Of a DNA stretch of 64,000 nt, positions 43,551-54,720 are shown in pieces. The notes under the pieces were generated by a model. It was not told the origin of the DNA. It did not search any database and saw only the letters and a list, made by a program, of their open reading frames with translations. Numbering within the stretch: position 1 is the first letter of the stretch; every line of letters begins with the position of its first letter. A program made the translations under genes and the position numbers. Source of the DNA: Diphasiastrum complanatum (Eukaryota; Streptophyta; Lycopodiopsida; Lycopodiales; Lycopodiaceae); assembly GCA_029204225.1 (NCBI GenBank), contig MU832612.1, forward strand, positions 1 through 64,000, written 5' to 3'.

Positions 43551-46500
43551 CTAGACGTCAACCACCTTTTCTGGCACGTTAGGCACAAAGGTAGTCAGAT
43601 CCTCCAACTCAACTAGTTCACCTTCCAGAATTAGGGAATCCTTCTGACTAAGTCGCTCTTTCAAACGACTTACATGGAAAACAGGATGATCCCCAACACC
43701 AATCGGAAGATGTAGCTGATAAGCGACCCAGTTGATTTTCTTTACAACCTTATAAGGACCGCGATACCGTGGAGAAAGCGTATGACATTTTCCCGTCCTC
43801 AGTACCTTAGAATCCATAGGGATTTTAAGATACACCCAGGTTCCAATCTCAAATTCTCGAGGTGAGCGACCGCAGTTAGCATAAAACTAAGCTCTGTCCT
43901 GAGCGGTTTTAATGCTTTCTTTGGCCACCTACAACATTTCTTGCATATCTTGCAGGAAATCTACTACATCTTGCACCTTGGCACCTTGAGTCCGACAAAA
44001 ATTGGCGAACGCGGCTGAAAGCCATACATCAGCATAAAAGGATTGAATTCGGTGGTAGAATGCTTTGCACTACTGTGCACGAACTCAACCATTGGGAGAT
44101 ACTTTTCCCAATCAGATTGTCGATGAGAGGCATATGCTCTAAGCATATCTTCCAACGTCTGGTTGATATGTTCTGTCTGCCCATCAGATTCTAGGTGATC
44201 TGAAGAACTAAGACTAAGGGTTGTTTCAAGTTTGTCAAAAACTGACTGCCAGAACTTGCCAATGGAGTCACGGTGACTAACAATATCATTTGGCAAGCCG
44301 TACAATTTGAACAACTTTTCAACGAAAAGTTGGGCTAGTTCAGATGCCTCGACAGTTAATTTAGTTGGTATAAATTGCGCCATCTTGGTTAGCCTGTCAA
44401 CCACCACCCAAATGGCATCGCGTAAATCTGGCACCAAAAAGATAATGCCTCCTCTCATAGGTAGAATACCTCAAGTAGGATCTAGCTTCTTGCTTTCAAA
44501 AGCAACTGGTCTACCGTCCTGATAAAGGAACGCTCCTACAGCAAAGTTGCTAGCATCCGTATCCACAACAAAGGGTCAATTAAGATCGACAATGTGTAAA
44601 ATTGGAGCTGTAGAAACACAGTGCTTGAGAGTTTCAAAACTTTCATTCATTTCATCAGTCCATGTTATCAATGGACTTTTTCTGCAGCTACATTTTTTCT
44701 TCACCTCCTTAAGAACATTCGTTAGGGGCAATGGTATTAAGGCATAGTCCATAATGAACCTGTGAAAGAATCCTGTGAAGCCCAAAAAGGATTTCACATC
44801 ACGAATTTTTTGGGGTCGCAGCCATTCTTGTACCTTACGAACCTTATCATAATCGATTTTAAGACCTATATCAGATATTATATGGCCCAGGTATTTGAGT
44901 TTAGTTTGAAAGAACTCATGGTTTGACTCCTTAGTATAGAGCTTTTGTTGCCTTAGAGGATCCAAGACAATACTCCTCAAGGGTCCGAATATAAATTAAT
45001 ATGTCGTCCAAATACACCACCACAAACTTCCCCAAATATGGACGAAGGATATCGTCATCTGCTGGAAAGTTGCAGGTGCATTCATGAGTCCAAAAGGTAA
45101 AACTAAACACTCATAATGGTTGTACCTGGATCGAAATCCAATCTTAGGAACATACTTGTTCCTAACTCTTATCTGATGATATCTTGATCTAAGGTCAATC
45201 TTGGAGAAATACTTGGCTCCATTCCGACGATCCACTAAATCATCCATCCTAGGTAAGAGATATCTGTTCTTGATGGTTAAGTCATTTAACTTTTTAAAAT
45301 CGCCACACAAACGTGTGCCTCCATCCTTTTTATTAACCAAAAGGATTGGTGCTCCCCAAAGGGACTTACTAGGCCAAATGTGGCCCATCCTAAGAAGCTC
45401 CTATAACGGCTTAGAAATTTCATCCTCTTCCTTAATGCTAACTCTGTATGGAAAAAGAGATACAGGTTAGCTACCAAGAAGTAACTCTATTTGATAGTCG
45501 ACACTCCTTTGGGGAGGTAGGCCATCAGGTAGTTTTTCAAGAAAAACATCGCTATATTCTTGCCTAAGTTTGTTAAAAATCCTACCTTCAGGTGAGTTAA
45601 CACTTAAGGGGTTATTTATAGACACATTCAAAGGCAAATGCGATAAATCAATATTTAGCTCTGAACTGCGAGATCATCCACATAGACTTCATCTTAAAAA
45701 AAGCAAAGATAAACTTTATTTCCAGAGTCTTTCAAATATTCAACAACTTCTAAAGCAAATACAAAAAGATCAAAAGGTCTATTTACATCGCCTTTAAGTT
45801 CAACAAATGAGCCATTATGCAAAAAGGTTATACTATGGGTTACATAGTCCTTTCTGAAGGACTCATTTTTGGAGTAGAACCACTCCTTTCCTCAGATTAT
45901 GTCTACGCTATCTAAATTCATAATATGAAAGTCCAACGGTTCAACATAATCTTGAAGCTTGAGCAGCACCTGAGGAACAAGCTAGTTCCTAGCTTGCCGA
46001 TCTTCCCCCGACACCATTTCCACTAGATACAAGTGATTACTTGGCACGGAGGCCGCCTTGAGTTTCTGCACCAATTTTGCTATGAAACTATATGTAGAAC
46101 CATCGTCAAAAAGAACAGTCACAGCTTGGCATCCAACAAACCCATTCATACGAATGAGGTCGTGGGAGCCAAAAATAGTTGTATTAAAGCAACAATTCTC
46201 ACAAAAAGTGTCATCCTTAAAGGATAAATCAACAGAAGAAATACTAGAGTTACCTAGCACTTTGAAGGATTATTTCCTTTGCTTCTTCGGGCAATCTTTC
46301 AAAAGATGCCCCTTCTCCATGCAGGAGAAACACAAGCCGCCGGTCCTCGCCTTGTCATAGTCAACACGATCCACCTTCACGTGCTTTTTTCCCTCCCTGG
46401 GAACCGGTGTCTGTCTTGTTGCCCCGCTTCTTGAAAATTTTCTTTTCTTTTTGCTAAGCCTTGGGATCTTCGCAAAACAAATGGCATCCTTGATTGTCTG

Positions 46501-46602
46501 CGGTTGGTTGCGTCGTACTTCAAGTTGAAATTCCTTTGGAAACCCTAGGATAAAATGTAATTTTATTAGAATTGGGTCAATTCGCAAAGCGAATAGAGGC
46601 AA
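43551..46602 (-). pseudogene. Ty3/gypsy gag-pol, degenerate
   Basis: Read right to left: gag core end and CCHC knuckle CFSCMEKGHLLKDC (46310); protease with VLFDDGSTYSFI (DSG altered to DDG, 46100); RT with [42 protein letters not shown] and [11 protein letters not shown] (45010); connection region KFLGFTGFFHRF-like (44780); TDASNFAVGAF of RNase H; integrase IWVVVDRLTKMAQFIPTK, IVSHRDS (second acidic residue lost) and NQTLEDMLR; C-terminal YRGPYKVVKKINWVAYQLHLP and HPVFHVSRLK. The C-terminal half of RNase H and the zinc-binding H2C2 domain are deleted near 44460. Many frameshifts; inactive. Confidence 0.88.
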
Positions 46603-46882
46603 GACTTCTTGGAAAGAACGCCACTCTTTCTCAGCCGCGGCATGCCTAGATTGTAGGAAATGGAAGCCTAAGGATCCAGAATCTTAACTATTCAATCACA
46701 CAGCATTCTCAAAAGAAAGAGAGAGATGGCCAGAAACCCTCTTGTAGAAACTCGTGGACAGCCAAGGAATATAGTCAGTATTGCTTACAAAAGTGTCTCA
46801 TACAAATGGGATGCACACATATATATAGTCCAAGATGAATATCTAACTTCATGAACATAGAAAGAATAAGGTACCTCCAACA
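46603..46882. other. Junction region
   Basis: Between the gypsy gag end and element F. Contains GAAAGAGAGAGATGG and a TATATATA tract; possibly LTR remains, not assignable. Confidence 0.3.
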
Positions 46883-47868
46883 TGTCAAGTTGGGGCTATG
46901 TCATCCCATGCCTTTTCAAGGGACAGCTTTGATGACGCCATCGTTGATGCATCTCTTGATAGTTTGCCAAATTTTTATGATGAAGACGTTGGACAGCAGG
47001 TTCAGTCACCTTCTTTTGGTCATTTACAACCCATTCGACATCATGAGCGGTCCATTATGCTTCAGGAACAGCTTGCGGAAAATTATGGACAACACGGTCC
47101 ATGTTGGGAACACTTTGGGCAGCAAAGTGTTGAACAACCCATAACAGTTCCTTGTCGGCTATTGGAGACTTTGCAAGACAACAAAGAAATGTCTTACTAC
47201 GAAGAGAAGACACGTGCCTCTTTAAAATCAGTACCTCTTGCTGATTTTTTTGGTTCTACACTTACTCTTCATCATGATGTTGGTACATTGCCTATTTTAT
47301 GTGAGCTAGTCATTGATGGTAAGGTCTGGGAGGATGTGATGTCAAAGAGTTTGGTACTCTTTTTTATTGTCCTTATGGTAAGAAGTTTTCTCGAATGATG
47401 TGGGAGCCTATAATGGATTACAAGTCCATGTTTCGACTTATTGTCGAGTTTATGTTGGTTCCCTACTTTGGATGGAGCATGCAAATTCTCACCCTTCGAC
47501 TTGATGCTTCATTATTATGCATTCTTTTCCTTTTATATGTTGGACATGATTGGGGATGAGATTTCGACTACTTCGATGCGAAGTTTATTTGGCGACATGA
47601 AGTTCGGACAACAAGTTGCATTTTTCTCTTTCAAGAAGTAACTTCATGTTATGTTATGCATTTCCATTTAAGGAGGGTGTTGGAATGTAAATGGAATTGC
47701 TTACATTATCATAGGTTACTTTGACCCAAAAGGTCGAGAGTTGTGTAACCATGGTCATTTATTATATTAGGCCTACTAAACTTAGAGTTAGCTAAGTTAG
47801 TATGAAATTAACTTGGTAGAGATTCATGGGTCCACTAGGCCTAATTGTGACATTCAAGTAATGAAAAA
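46883..47868 (+). mobile_element. Element F: 3' half of an E-family LTR element
   Basis: 46898-47398 and then 47388-47560 encode GPCWEHFGQQSVEQP, LETLQDNKEMSYYEEKTRAS, MMWEPIMDYKSMFRLIVEF and PYFGWSMQILTLRLDAS, homologous to the C-terminal part of the element E ORF. One frameshift near 47390. A purine tract AAGGAGGG at 47674-47681 precedes TGTTGGAATGTAAATGG, the start of the LTR (compare TGTTAGAAAT in E), which continues to about 47868. Confidence 0.75.
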
Positions 47869-47869
47869 T

Positions 47870-48240
47870 TCTCTCCAAACAAATGCTCACTCTTAACACT
47901 TTGAACAAAAGTACTAATTGACACGTGTTGACTCCCTCCTCGATTAGTACAAAAAGGTTCCAAAGAGTGCTTGAATTTTTCAGCCTTTGCTAAAACATCA
48001 AATTGAAAAGGTTTCGCATGAAACTTTTCACTAATGCATCCATCATATGCATCAATTTGCGGTGACTTGAAAAAAGAAGATTGTTTCAACATCTACTCAA
48101 TGTATCGTTGTTGAGAGATGAAGATTCTAGCCCCATGTGGAAGATCAACAAGAACCCAAGTGTGGTTCTTCATGAGTGAGTTATACTCCTCTTGCATCCC
48201 ATCCTCCCAACATTTTACTCCTCTGGCCTGCTATAAAAAA
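47870..48240 (-). pseudogene. Ty1/copia RT start fused to E-like sequence
   Basis: Minus strand reads EEYNSLMKNHTWVLVDLPHG (start of copia RT), joined to ISQQRYIE (from the middle of RT), then DGCISEKFHAK and KHSLEPFCTNRGG, which match the middle of the element E ORF (51 kb). The join suggests a deletion derivative. Stops present. Confidence 0.6.
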
Positions 48241-48472
48241 CAGGTTCTACTGCACCATCCTCAATAGAAATAAGAGCAAAATCAGAAAAATCAGCAAATT
48301 CTATAGATTTAGTAGAGGCACAAGTCTTCCCTTCATAGAAATGATCCATTTTGTTGTCCTGCAAAGTCTGCAACAACCATTTAGGAACTAGTTTGGGCTG
48401 TCCAACAGCCTTACCTTTGTCAACACTTTGTTGTCCAATGTTTTCCGAACTTGGACCTTGCTGTCCAATCTT

Positions 48473-48838
48473 TTATACCAATTCTTTTAATCTTAAGTTT
48501 AGACTTTGAAACCTGAAGTTTTGAAACATATAAAAGTTTCACAAACTTTTTAAATTAGAAGAGTTTGAACAAAGATTTTGTAAACTTATGTCCTTCTTGT
48601 ACAGCCTGCAAGTACAGCCTATGTACGACTTCTATTCCCTCCTCCCTCCTTCCTTTGATTTAGGCTTGTTTGTAAATTACAAGCAATTTCAAATCATAGA
48701 TTAAAAGATTATAGCAATTCTTTTAATCTTAAGTTTAGACTTTGAAACTTTAAGTTTTGAAACTTATAAAAGTTTCACAAACTTTTCGAATTATAAGACT
48801 TCGAACATAAGTTTTGTAAAATTATGTTCTTCTTGTAA
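48473..48838. repeat. Two direct copies of a 131-bp AT-rich unit
   Basis: 48473-48604 and 48707-48838 share CAATTCTTTTAATCTTAAG through AAGTTTCACAAACTTTT and TTCTTGTA, 234 bp apart, about 88% identical. Function unknown. Confidence 0.8.
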
Positions 48839-48999
48839 AGTTACAATCTGTACTTTTAAGAGTACACCAAAAAGCTTAAAAGTTTAAGCTTAAGTTTCTT
48901 ATGAAACTTTAAGTCTGATAACGTTTAAACTTTCTTTTATATAAGCTTAAACCAAAACTTAAATTGTACTTTAAATCCAGTGGAATAGCTCTTCATTCT

Positions 49000-49268
49000 T
49001 CAGGAGAAAATGAATGACAAGCTAATGGAGATCCACCTCTAGATACATAGTCTAGGTGGAGTCATCTCTGACCATAGAAGTCACGCATGACCAACAACAC
49101 GCGTCAATTGTGCACACTGACGCGAGTCCATAACAAAGGGTCGTCTCACGCCAATAGGACATTGACACGTGGCACCCAAAGGACCTATAGCTCCAGACTA
49201 GTGTTTTGTCCCATAAATGAGACTGTCACCTCAAGTAACCTGTTATGTGCCCTTATGAGTATGTAACA
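49000..49268 (-). mobile_element. Inverted partial copy of the 12144 LTR
   Basis: Read in reverse from 49268: TGTTACATACTCATAAGGGC..., matching the first 260 bp of 12144-12655. It abuts copia RT sequence at 49270. No primer site at its inner end. Confidence 0.75.
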
Positions 49269-49522
49269 ATGGCCTTAAGCAAGCACCACGAGCGTGGTAT
49301 GGACACATCGACAACTACTTTCTCTCCCATGAATTTGTGAGAACCAATTCTGATCCCAATCTCTAGCTTTGGTTGTACTATACGTTGATGACATCATTAT
49401 TACTGGAAATGATGATCTCATTCATACCATAAAGGCTAATCTAAGCAAGTTGTTTTGAGATGACAGATCTTGATCTTACGCACTGCTGCTTAGGAGTGGA
49501 GGTATGGTAGAATGCAAGTGAC

Positions 49523-49970
49523 AGTAGGAAATCAAAGTGCCAAGATCCTTTTAACATTCAATCTCCATAAACAAGAAGAAGAAGAAGAAAAAGAAGAAGA
49601 GGGAGAGGGTTAGGCGCCCTCAAGGAGAGAGAAAGTAGTAGCAATGCTTGAAAGGGAATGAATTACAAATGAATAATGAGTACATATAAATAGGCCTTCC
49701 AAGGGCCTAGACTTTTCCAAACCCTAAGTTCTAGAACCTTCCAAACCCACTACTAATTATAGGGCACCCCCAAAGTCAAGATAGGGTCCCTTAACATAAT
49801 TAGACTTTACTTGGACCCACGATACTACAAGACCAAAATTGGGTCCAACTTAACTAAAACAGACTTAACATGGTCTAAATAATAAACCTAACCCATGGTT
49901 ACACAAGTCTCGACCTTTTGGGTCAAAGTAACCTATGGGAAACTAACATTATCATTTATTATTTCTAACA
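49523..49970 (-). repeat. 3' LTR of element E
   Basis: 448 bp. Contains a GAA/AGAA purine tract at 49570-49606 and a TATTTATAT box on the minus strand near 49690. Confidence 0.92.
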
Positions 49971-50084
49971 CCCTCCTTAAATGATAATGTAAAAAATATA
50001 ACATGACATGAAGTATGAAAAATTGCATCAAAAATGCAAAGTGTTGCATGTTGCTCAAAAGTCCATGTAGCCGAAATCTCAGCC

Positions 50085-51242
50085 TCAATCATGCCCGATG
50101 TAGAAGAGATGTAGAATACGAAGTGTGGTAGCATCAAGTCGAAGAGTGAAGACAAGCATGCTCCATCCAAAGTAGGTAACCAAAAAACCAGCCACAAGCC
50201 GACGAAATATGGATTTGCAATCCATCAATGGTTCCCACATGATTCCATAAGTCTTCTTACCACAAGAAACATACAGAAAAGTATGATACTCTTTTACCAT
50301 CACATCCTCCCGAATCTTACTATCAATGATCTGCTCACCAACACTAGGTAATAAGACAACATCGTCATCATAAGAAGTAAGCATCAAAACAGGAAAATCA
50401 GCATAAAGTACTGATTTTGGTGAGGCATGTGTGTTTCCTCCAAGGTAAAAAGATGCTTTGTTATCCCGCAAAGACTCGGACAGCCAACAAGAAACTGTAG
50501 CAGTTGCTCCAACAGCCACAAAATCACCAACACTTTGTTGTCCAAAGTGTTCCAAATGTGGACCTTGCTGTCCAGAAACCTTCCACAGGTCGTTCCCGAT
50601 GCATAATAGGATGCTCACAATGTAACATAGGCTGAAAACGATCAATAAACCATGGCTGAATCTGCTGTCCACCATCTTAAAGAAACAAACCAGCAGCTTG
50701 CCACTTTGAACACCCAAAAAATCCAACAACACGCCACTTTGAACCAATGTACTAATTGACATGATTTTTTTCCCTCCTCTATTAGTACAAAATGGTTTCA
50801 AAGAATGTTTGATTTCAGCCTTTTCCAAAACATTAGCTTGAGAAGCTTGTTCATAAAGTTCTTCACTAATGCATCCATCATTTGCAACAAATGGCTTAAG
50901 AGAATGCTCTACCATACCAACATTCCGTTTCAAACTTGTACTTGTAGAAAGACAATGATCAAACTTTGCATACCTTTGCTCTTCTACCTTCGAAGAGGAT
51001 GAAGTAGAGAGAAGAAAGCATGATGATGAATCCTTTATTCGGTATATCTTAAAAAGTGTTTCCCAAGCACTTTTAGATGTCCTGCAAAATCTCAAATGAT
51101 ATAAGATAGATCTTCTTATCGATAAAATCTTGATCGTCAAGTCGATGCAAAACCTCAGCTTGCAACTCCATGAAGAATAGTTGGTGCCATCCAACATATC
51201 TTCATCCGAACAAGTACGAATTGCTCCCAAATCTCTTGCCAT
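50085..51242 (-). CDS. Element E ORF, gag-like N-terminus with unknown C-terminal part
   Basis: 385 codons, open. Residues about 15-35 (DGTNYSSWSCKLRFCI) and 55-70 (TSKSAWETLFKIY) match the start of copia-type gag. The middle has a Ser-rich stretch and KHSLKPFCTNRGG, and the last 130 residues (HLEHFGQQSVGDF, SESLRDNKAS, IMWEPLMDCKSIF, YFGWSMLVFTLRLDA) are shared with element F but unknown to me. No zinc knuckle. It may bind element RNA or form particles with helper gag; this is inference. The C-terminal conservation between two elements is the notable point. Confidence 0.6.
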   Translation of the reverse strand: MARDLGAIRTCSDEDMLDGTNYSSWSCKLRFCIDLTIKILSIRRSILYHLRFCRTSKSAWETLFKIYRIKDSSSCFLLSTSSSSKVEEQRYAKFDHCLSTSTSLKRNVGMVEHSLKPFVANDGCISEELYEQASQANVLEKAEIKHSLKPFCTNRGGKKIMSISTLVQSGVLLDFLGVQSGKLLVCFFKMVDSRFSHGLLIVFSLCYIVSILLCIGNDLWKVSGQQGPHLEHFGQQSVGDFVAVGATATVSCWLSESLRDNKASFYLGGNTHASPKSVLYADFPVLMLTSYDDDVVLLPSVGEQIIDSKIREDVMVKEYHTFLYVSCGKKTYGIMWEPLMDCKSIFRRLVAGFLVTYFGWSMLVFTLRLDATTLRILHLFYIGHD

Positions 51243-52054
51243 AAGAACCAGCCAAGAAGATAAACTTTTTCAAATCCTAAATGTGCCCTAAAAGACACAA
51301 AAACCAGCAAGTATCAAATCTGAAAAAACAACACCGAAATGTGTCGAAACCACACATTAGATGGATGTAGGAACTCGCCCTCCTACAAGCGTTGTGTGCT
51401 GAAAATTTCAGCCTGAAATTGCATTACAAACTCAAAAACCAGCAAGCAAAGAATCAGGTTAACCTCCAACAAAGCTTTTTCCGGAACCTTCTTTCTTGCC
51501 AAAAAGTGTGAACAATACACACACGGATAGGGCTGTTGCAAACACCCTACAAATGGTAATATGCTGTCCAATTTTCAGCCTCGGAATGTGATCGGATCAT
51601 CACAAAAAATTAGCGCCTTCTTCCACACCTAGAAACAAGCAAAAAGAAGCGGATCTTCACTTTGTAAAATCAGCAAGGATGCTGATTTTTCAGCCAAATC
51701 AGAAGATAAAAATTGCTTGTAGATGGGCGCCCTCCTGCAAAGGAGCAAATCTGAAAAATAGGGCAGCAGCAGACCAACGGAAGTAGAATAAACCTACACG
51801 GATGTGGGCAACCTAAAAGCAGCCCCGAAGAAGATAATTAATGGCGCCTTCCTGCAACCTAAAAAATCAGCAAACAACAACCTGATTTTTGGGCGCCCAA
51901 AATCCCATTATCTCCTTTGATGTGTGGCGTCCTCCTGCAAAACGGAAAAGAGTCAAAATTGAACGGATCTTCACTCCTACTGAATTTTTTGTGATCCCTA
52001 AGTGAAGATGATATCTTTTGGTAGGGCACCCTAAATCAAGCATAGAAGATCCAT

Positions 52055-52067
52055 GGCTCTAATACCA
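52055..52067 (-). promoter_or_regulatory. Primer-binding site of element E
   Basis: Reads TGGTATTAGAGCC on the minus strand, one mismatch to the initiator tRNA-Met site, directly after the 5' LTR. Confidence 0.8.
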
Positions 52068-52511
52068 AGTAGGAAATCAAAGTGCCGAGATCTTTCTAAA
52101 ATTCAATCTCCATATACAAGAAGAAGAAGAAGAAAAAAAAGGGAGAGGGTTAGGCGCCCTCAAGGAGACAGAAAGTAGTAGCAATGCTTGAAAGGGAATG
52201 AATTACAAATGAATAATGAGTACATATAAATAGGCCTTCCAAGGGCCTAGACACTTCCAAACCCTAAGTCCTAGAACCTTCCAAACCCACTACTAATTAT
52301 AGGGCACCCCCAAAAGTCAAGATAGGGTCCCTTAACATAATTAGACTTTACTTGGACCCACGATACTACTAGACCAAAATTGGGTCCAACTTAACTAAAA
52401 CTGACTTAACATGGTCTAAATAATAAACCTAACCCATGGTTACACAAGTCTCGACCTTTTGGGTCAAAGTCACCTATGGGAAACTAACATTATCATTTAT
52501 TATTTCTAACA
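52068..52511 (-). repeat. 5' LTR of element E
   Basis: 444 bp; pairs with 49523-49970. Confidence 0.92.
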
Positions 52512-53312
52512 GTGACATTAGGCTTTGTCAAAGCAAGTATGTTTATGAAACCCTGAAGAGGTTTCACATGTCTGATTGTAAGTCATCTATTACACCATGT
52601 GAAGTTGGTAAGAAATTATCTCGCTTTGATGATAGTGGTCCAGTTGACACTACTTTATTTCGTCAACTAGTTGGGAGTTTGATTTATCTTACTACCACAC
52701 GTCTTGATATATGCTATGCTCTGAGTTTGATTTTATGTCATCACCTACTTTGGATTATTGGAAGCCGCAAAGAGGATCTTGAGGTATGTGAAAGGCACAA
52801 CCAATGTTGGTTGATTTACAGAAGACACCATGATTTGCCTAGATTACAAGGGTACGTTATGCTGATTGGGCTGGTAATATAAATGATAGGAGATCAACCA
52901 CAAGGTATGCTTTCAATTTTGCCAATGGCTGTTTTTCGTGCTCTAGTAAGAAGCAAAATACTACATCTCTTTCAACTACTGAAGCTAAACATAAAGCATT
53001 GCGCAACAACTCAATAAGCAGTGTGGCTATGACAGTTGTTAGGTGAGATTGGTATGAGGCAAATACATTGTACTATCATTTTAAGTGATAGTCAGAGCGG
53101 GATATAGTTGGCGAAAAATCCAGTATTCCATGCGAGAACAAAGCATATAGAGGTAAAGTATCACTTTCTAAGTGAAAAGTTGCAACCTGGGGATGTGAGT
53201 GTGGTTCATTGTAGCACTACATTGCAACTAGCTGATGTGCTTACAAAATCTTTGGGCAAGGACAAGTTTGAAACCTTCAGGACTAAACTTGGCGTGGAAG
53301 CAATTACATAAA

Positions 53313-53639
53313 GCTTGAAGAACAAAGTTGTGAGAGAAAAACTTACTTTCTTATTGTCTTTGTGATGCTTTAGTGTAAGATACTTCTATACCTAGATGTC
53401 AGCTATCATGAACACATGTTCCATGCATGTTATTATCATTTTTTTGTAGAAATGTTAATGTTTGAGGGAGAGAGTTAAAATAGCAAACATTGACCGTTTC
53501 TTTTACGGTCCTAATTTCTCCCTCTAGGCTCTAGACTGATGGGCTACTGTCTACTAAGCCCTATCAAGTGCATAACTTGTAATTATTGCTTTTGTCAAGT
53601 AAGTAAAGTACGATGTGTGATTGCTTTGCAACTGTGAGT
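53313..53639. other. Post-pol region of the copia remnant
   Basis: Includes a purine tract at 53464-53476 and probable LTR sequence without a partner. Confidence 0.35.
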
Positions 53640-54395
53640 GCTTTTCCGTGGGTGACAGGTTTTGCGATCTACAAATTTGTTAACTCCATATAATACCTTT
53701 AGTATACCTAAGTATCCGCTTCGCAGCTTTCCAATGTACCTACTTCGGTTTAGCCATGAACTGACTTACCATACTTACAACATAAGCGATATTTGGTCAT
53801 GTCGTCATTAGATAGATCAAACTTCCAACGAGTTGTCTATATAATCTTTCGTCTTGATCTTCCTCAGCTTCTCATGAGCTTGCATTCACAATAATATGGA
53901 GTTGAATTCGGTTTGCAATCTGACATCCTAGATTTTTTCAGTGGTTCATGAACATACTTAGATTGAGAAATAAATAGACCATGCTACTCTTCATACCTCA
54001 ATCCCAAGAAAGTAATGTAGTGAACCAAGATCTTTCATGTCAAACTCTGATGAGAGATCTTTCTTGTTATTCCAAATCAAAACATGATTAGAACTTGTGA
54101 TGATATGATCATTAACATACATAACTTTAATAATAAATTGATCATCTTTTACCCTAACATAAAGTGTAGGCTCTGCACTACTCCTTTGAAAACCAAGCTC
54201 CTCAAAGTATGTATCAATCCATGTGTACCATGCTCTGTGTGGTTGTTTAAGACCATATAAGGCTTTGTCTAACCTACAAACTATGTCTTCCTTTCCTTTG
54301 ATTATGTAACGCTCTGTGGCTGCTCCAAATAGACTTCTTCCTCTAGAAATCGATTCAAAAATGCACCCTTAACATCCATTTGTTGGATACCTGTT
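53640..54395 (-). pseudogene. Ty1/copia reverse transcriptase fragment
   Basis: Minus strand from 54390: QMDVKGAFLNRFLEEEVYLEQ, LDKALYGLKQPHRAWYTWID, YFEELGFQRSSAEPTLYVRV, VMYVNDHIITS (YVDD changed to YVND), FDMKDLGSLHYFLGIEV, RQLVGSLIYLMTT, and WKAAKRILRYTKG near 53660. Frameshifts and stops. It is cut at 54391 by LTR-like TGTTACGAGACC. The loss of a catalytic Asp makes it inactive. Confidence 0.85.
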
Positions 54396-54720
54396 ACGAG
54401 ACCGTAACTATACCGACCCAACAATACTTCTAGGTGCAGCTAACCACCGGAGGCAGGGGATAGTGTGAGTCAGAGGCATGCATGCATACCATGCAGTAGG
54501 CATGAGAGCCAATAATGCCCAGACACATGCATGACAGTAGAGGGCCATGCAGTTCTTCAACAATGGACTGGGAATGCATCAGTAACCCATGCATGCAGCA
54601 TGAACAGTGGGTGTCAGCAGTATCTACTGTTAGAAATCAATGATAAACTTCATTGTTACTGTTTACGATGTACATTAATGTTACTAGCTGTAATTAGCCG
54701 TAGGCTAGTCTATTAGTCTA
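54391..54720 (+). mobile_element. LTR remnant related to 14842
   Basis: Starts TGTTACGAGACCGTAACTA, like TGTTACAAGCACGTAACTA at 14842. Rich in CATGCATG. Right end uncertain; it meets element C near 54733. Confidence 0.5.

Larger units (their letters stand above)
49523..52511 (-). mobile_element. Element E: non-autonomous LTR retrotransposon
   Basis: 2989 bp with GTGAC target duplications (49518-49522, 52512-52516). On the minus strand: 5' LTR 52511-52068 (TGTTAGAAAT...CCTACT), primer site 52067-52055 (TGGTATTAGAGCC), one ORF (51242-50085), purine tract TTAAGGAGGG, 3' LTR 49970-49523. The LTRs differ by about 3%. No protease, RT or integrase. It needs enzymes in trans. Confidence 0.88.
49270..53312 (+). 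pseudogene. Ty1/copia RT-RNase H, split by element E
   Basis: 49270-49522: LKQAPRAWYGHIDNYF and LVVLYVDDIIITGNDD (intact YVDD). The frame breaks at 49522 and resumes at 52512 with DIRLCQSKYVYETLKRFHM, LFRQLVGSLIYLTTTRLDICYA, then RNase H remains (YADWAGNINDRRSTT, SLSTTEAKH) and NPVFHARTKHIEVKYHFLSE, ending ADVLTKSLGKDKF at 53312. GTGAC at both junctions is the target duplication. Frameshifts in RNase H. A GAGGGAGAGAG purine tract follows at 53464. Dead, and older than element E. Confidence 0.88.

Noticed and set aside
49270-49522. Integrated pararetrovirus because of YVDD
   Set aside because: Flanking motifs (LKQAPRAWY, copia RNase H, LTR context) are Ty1/copia; no movement or coat protein motifs seen.
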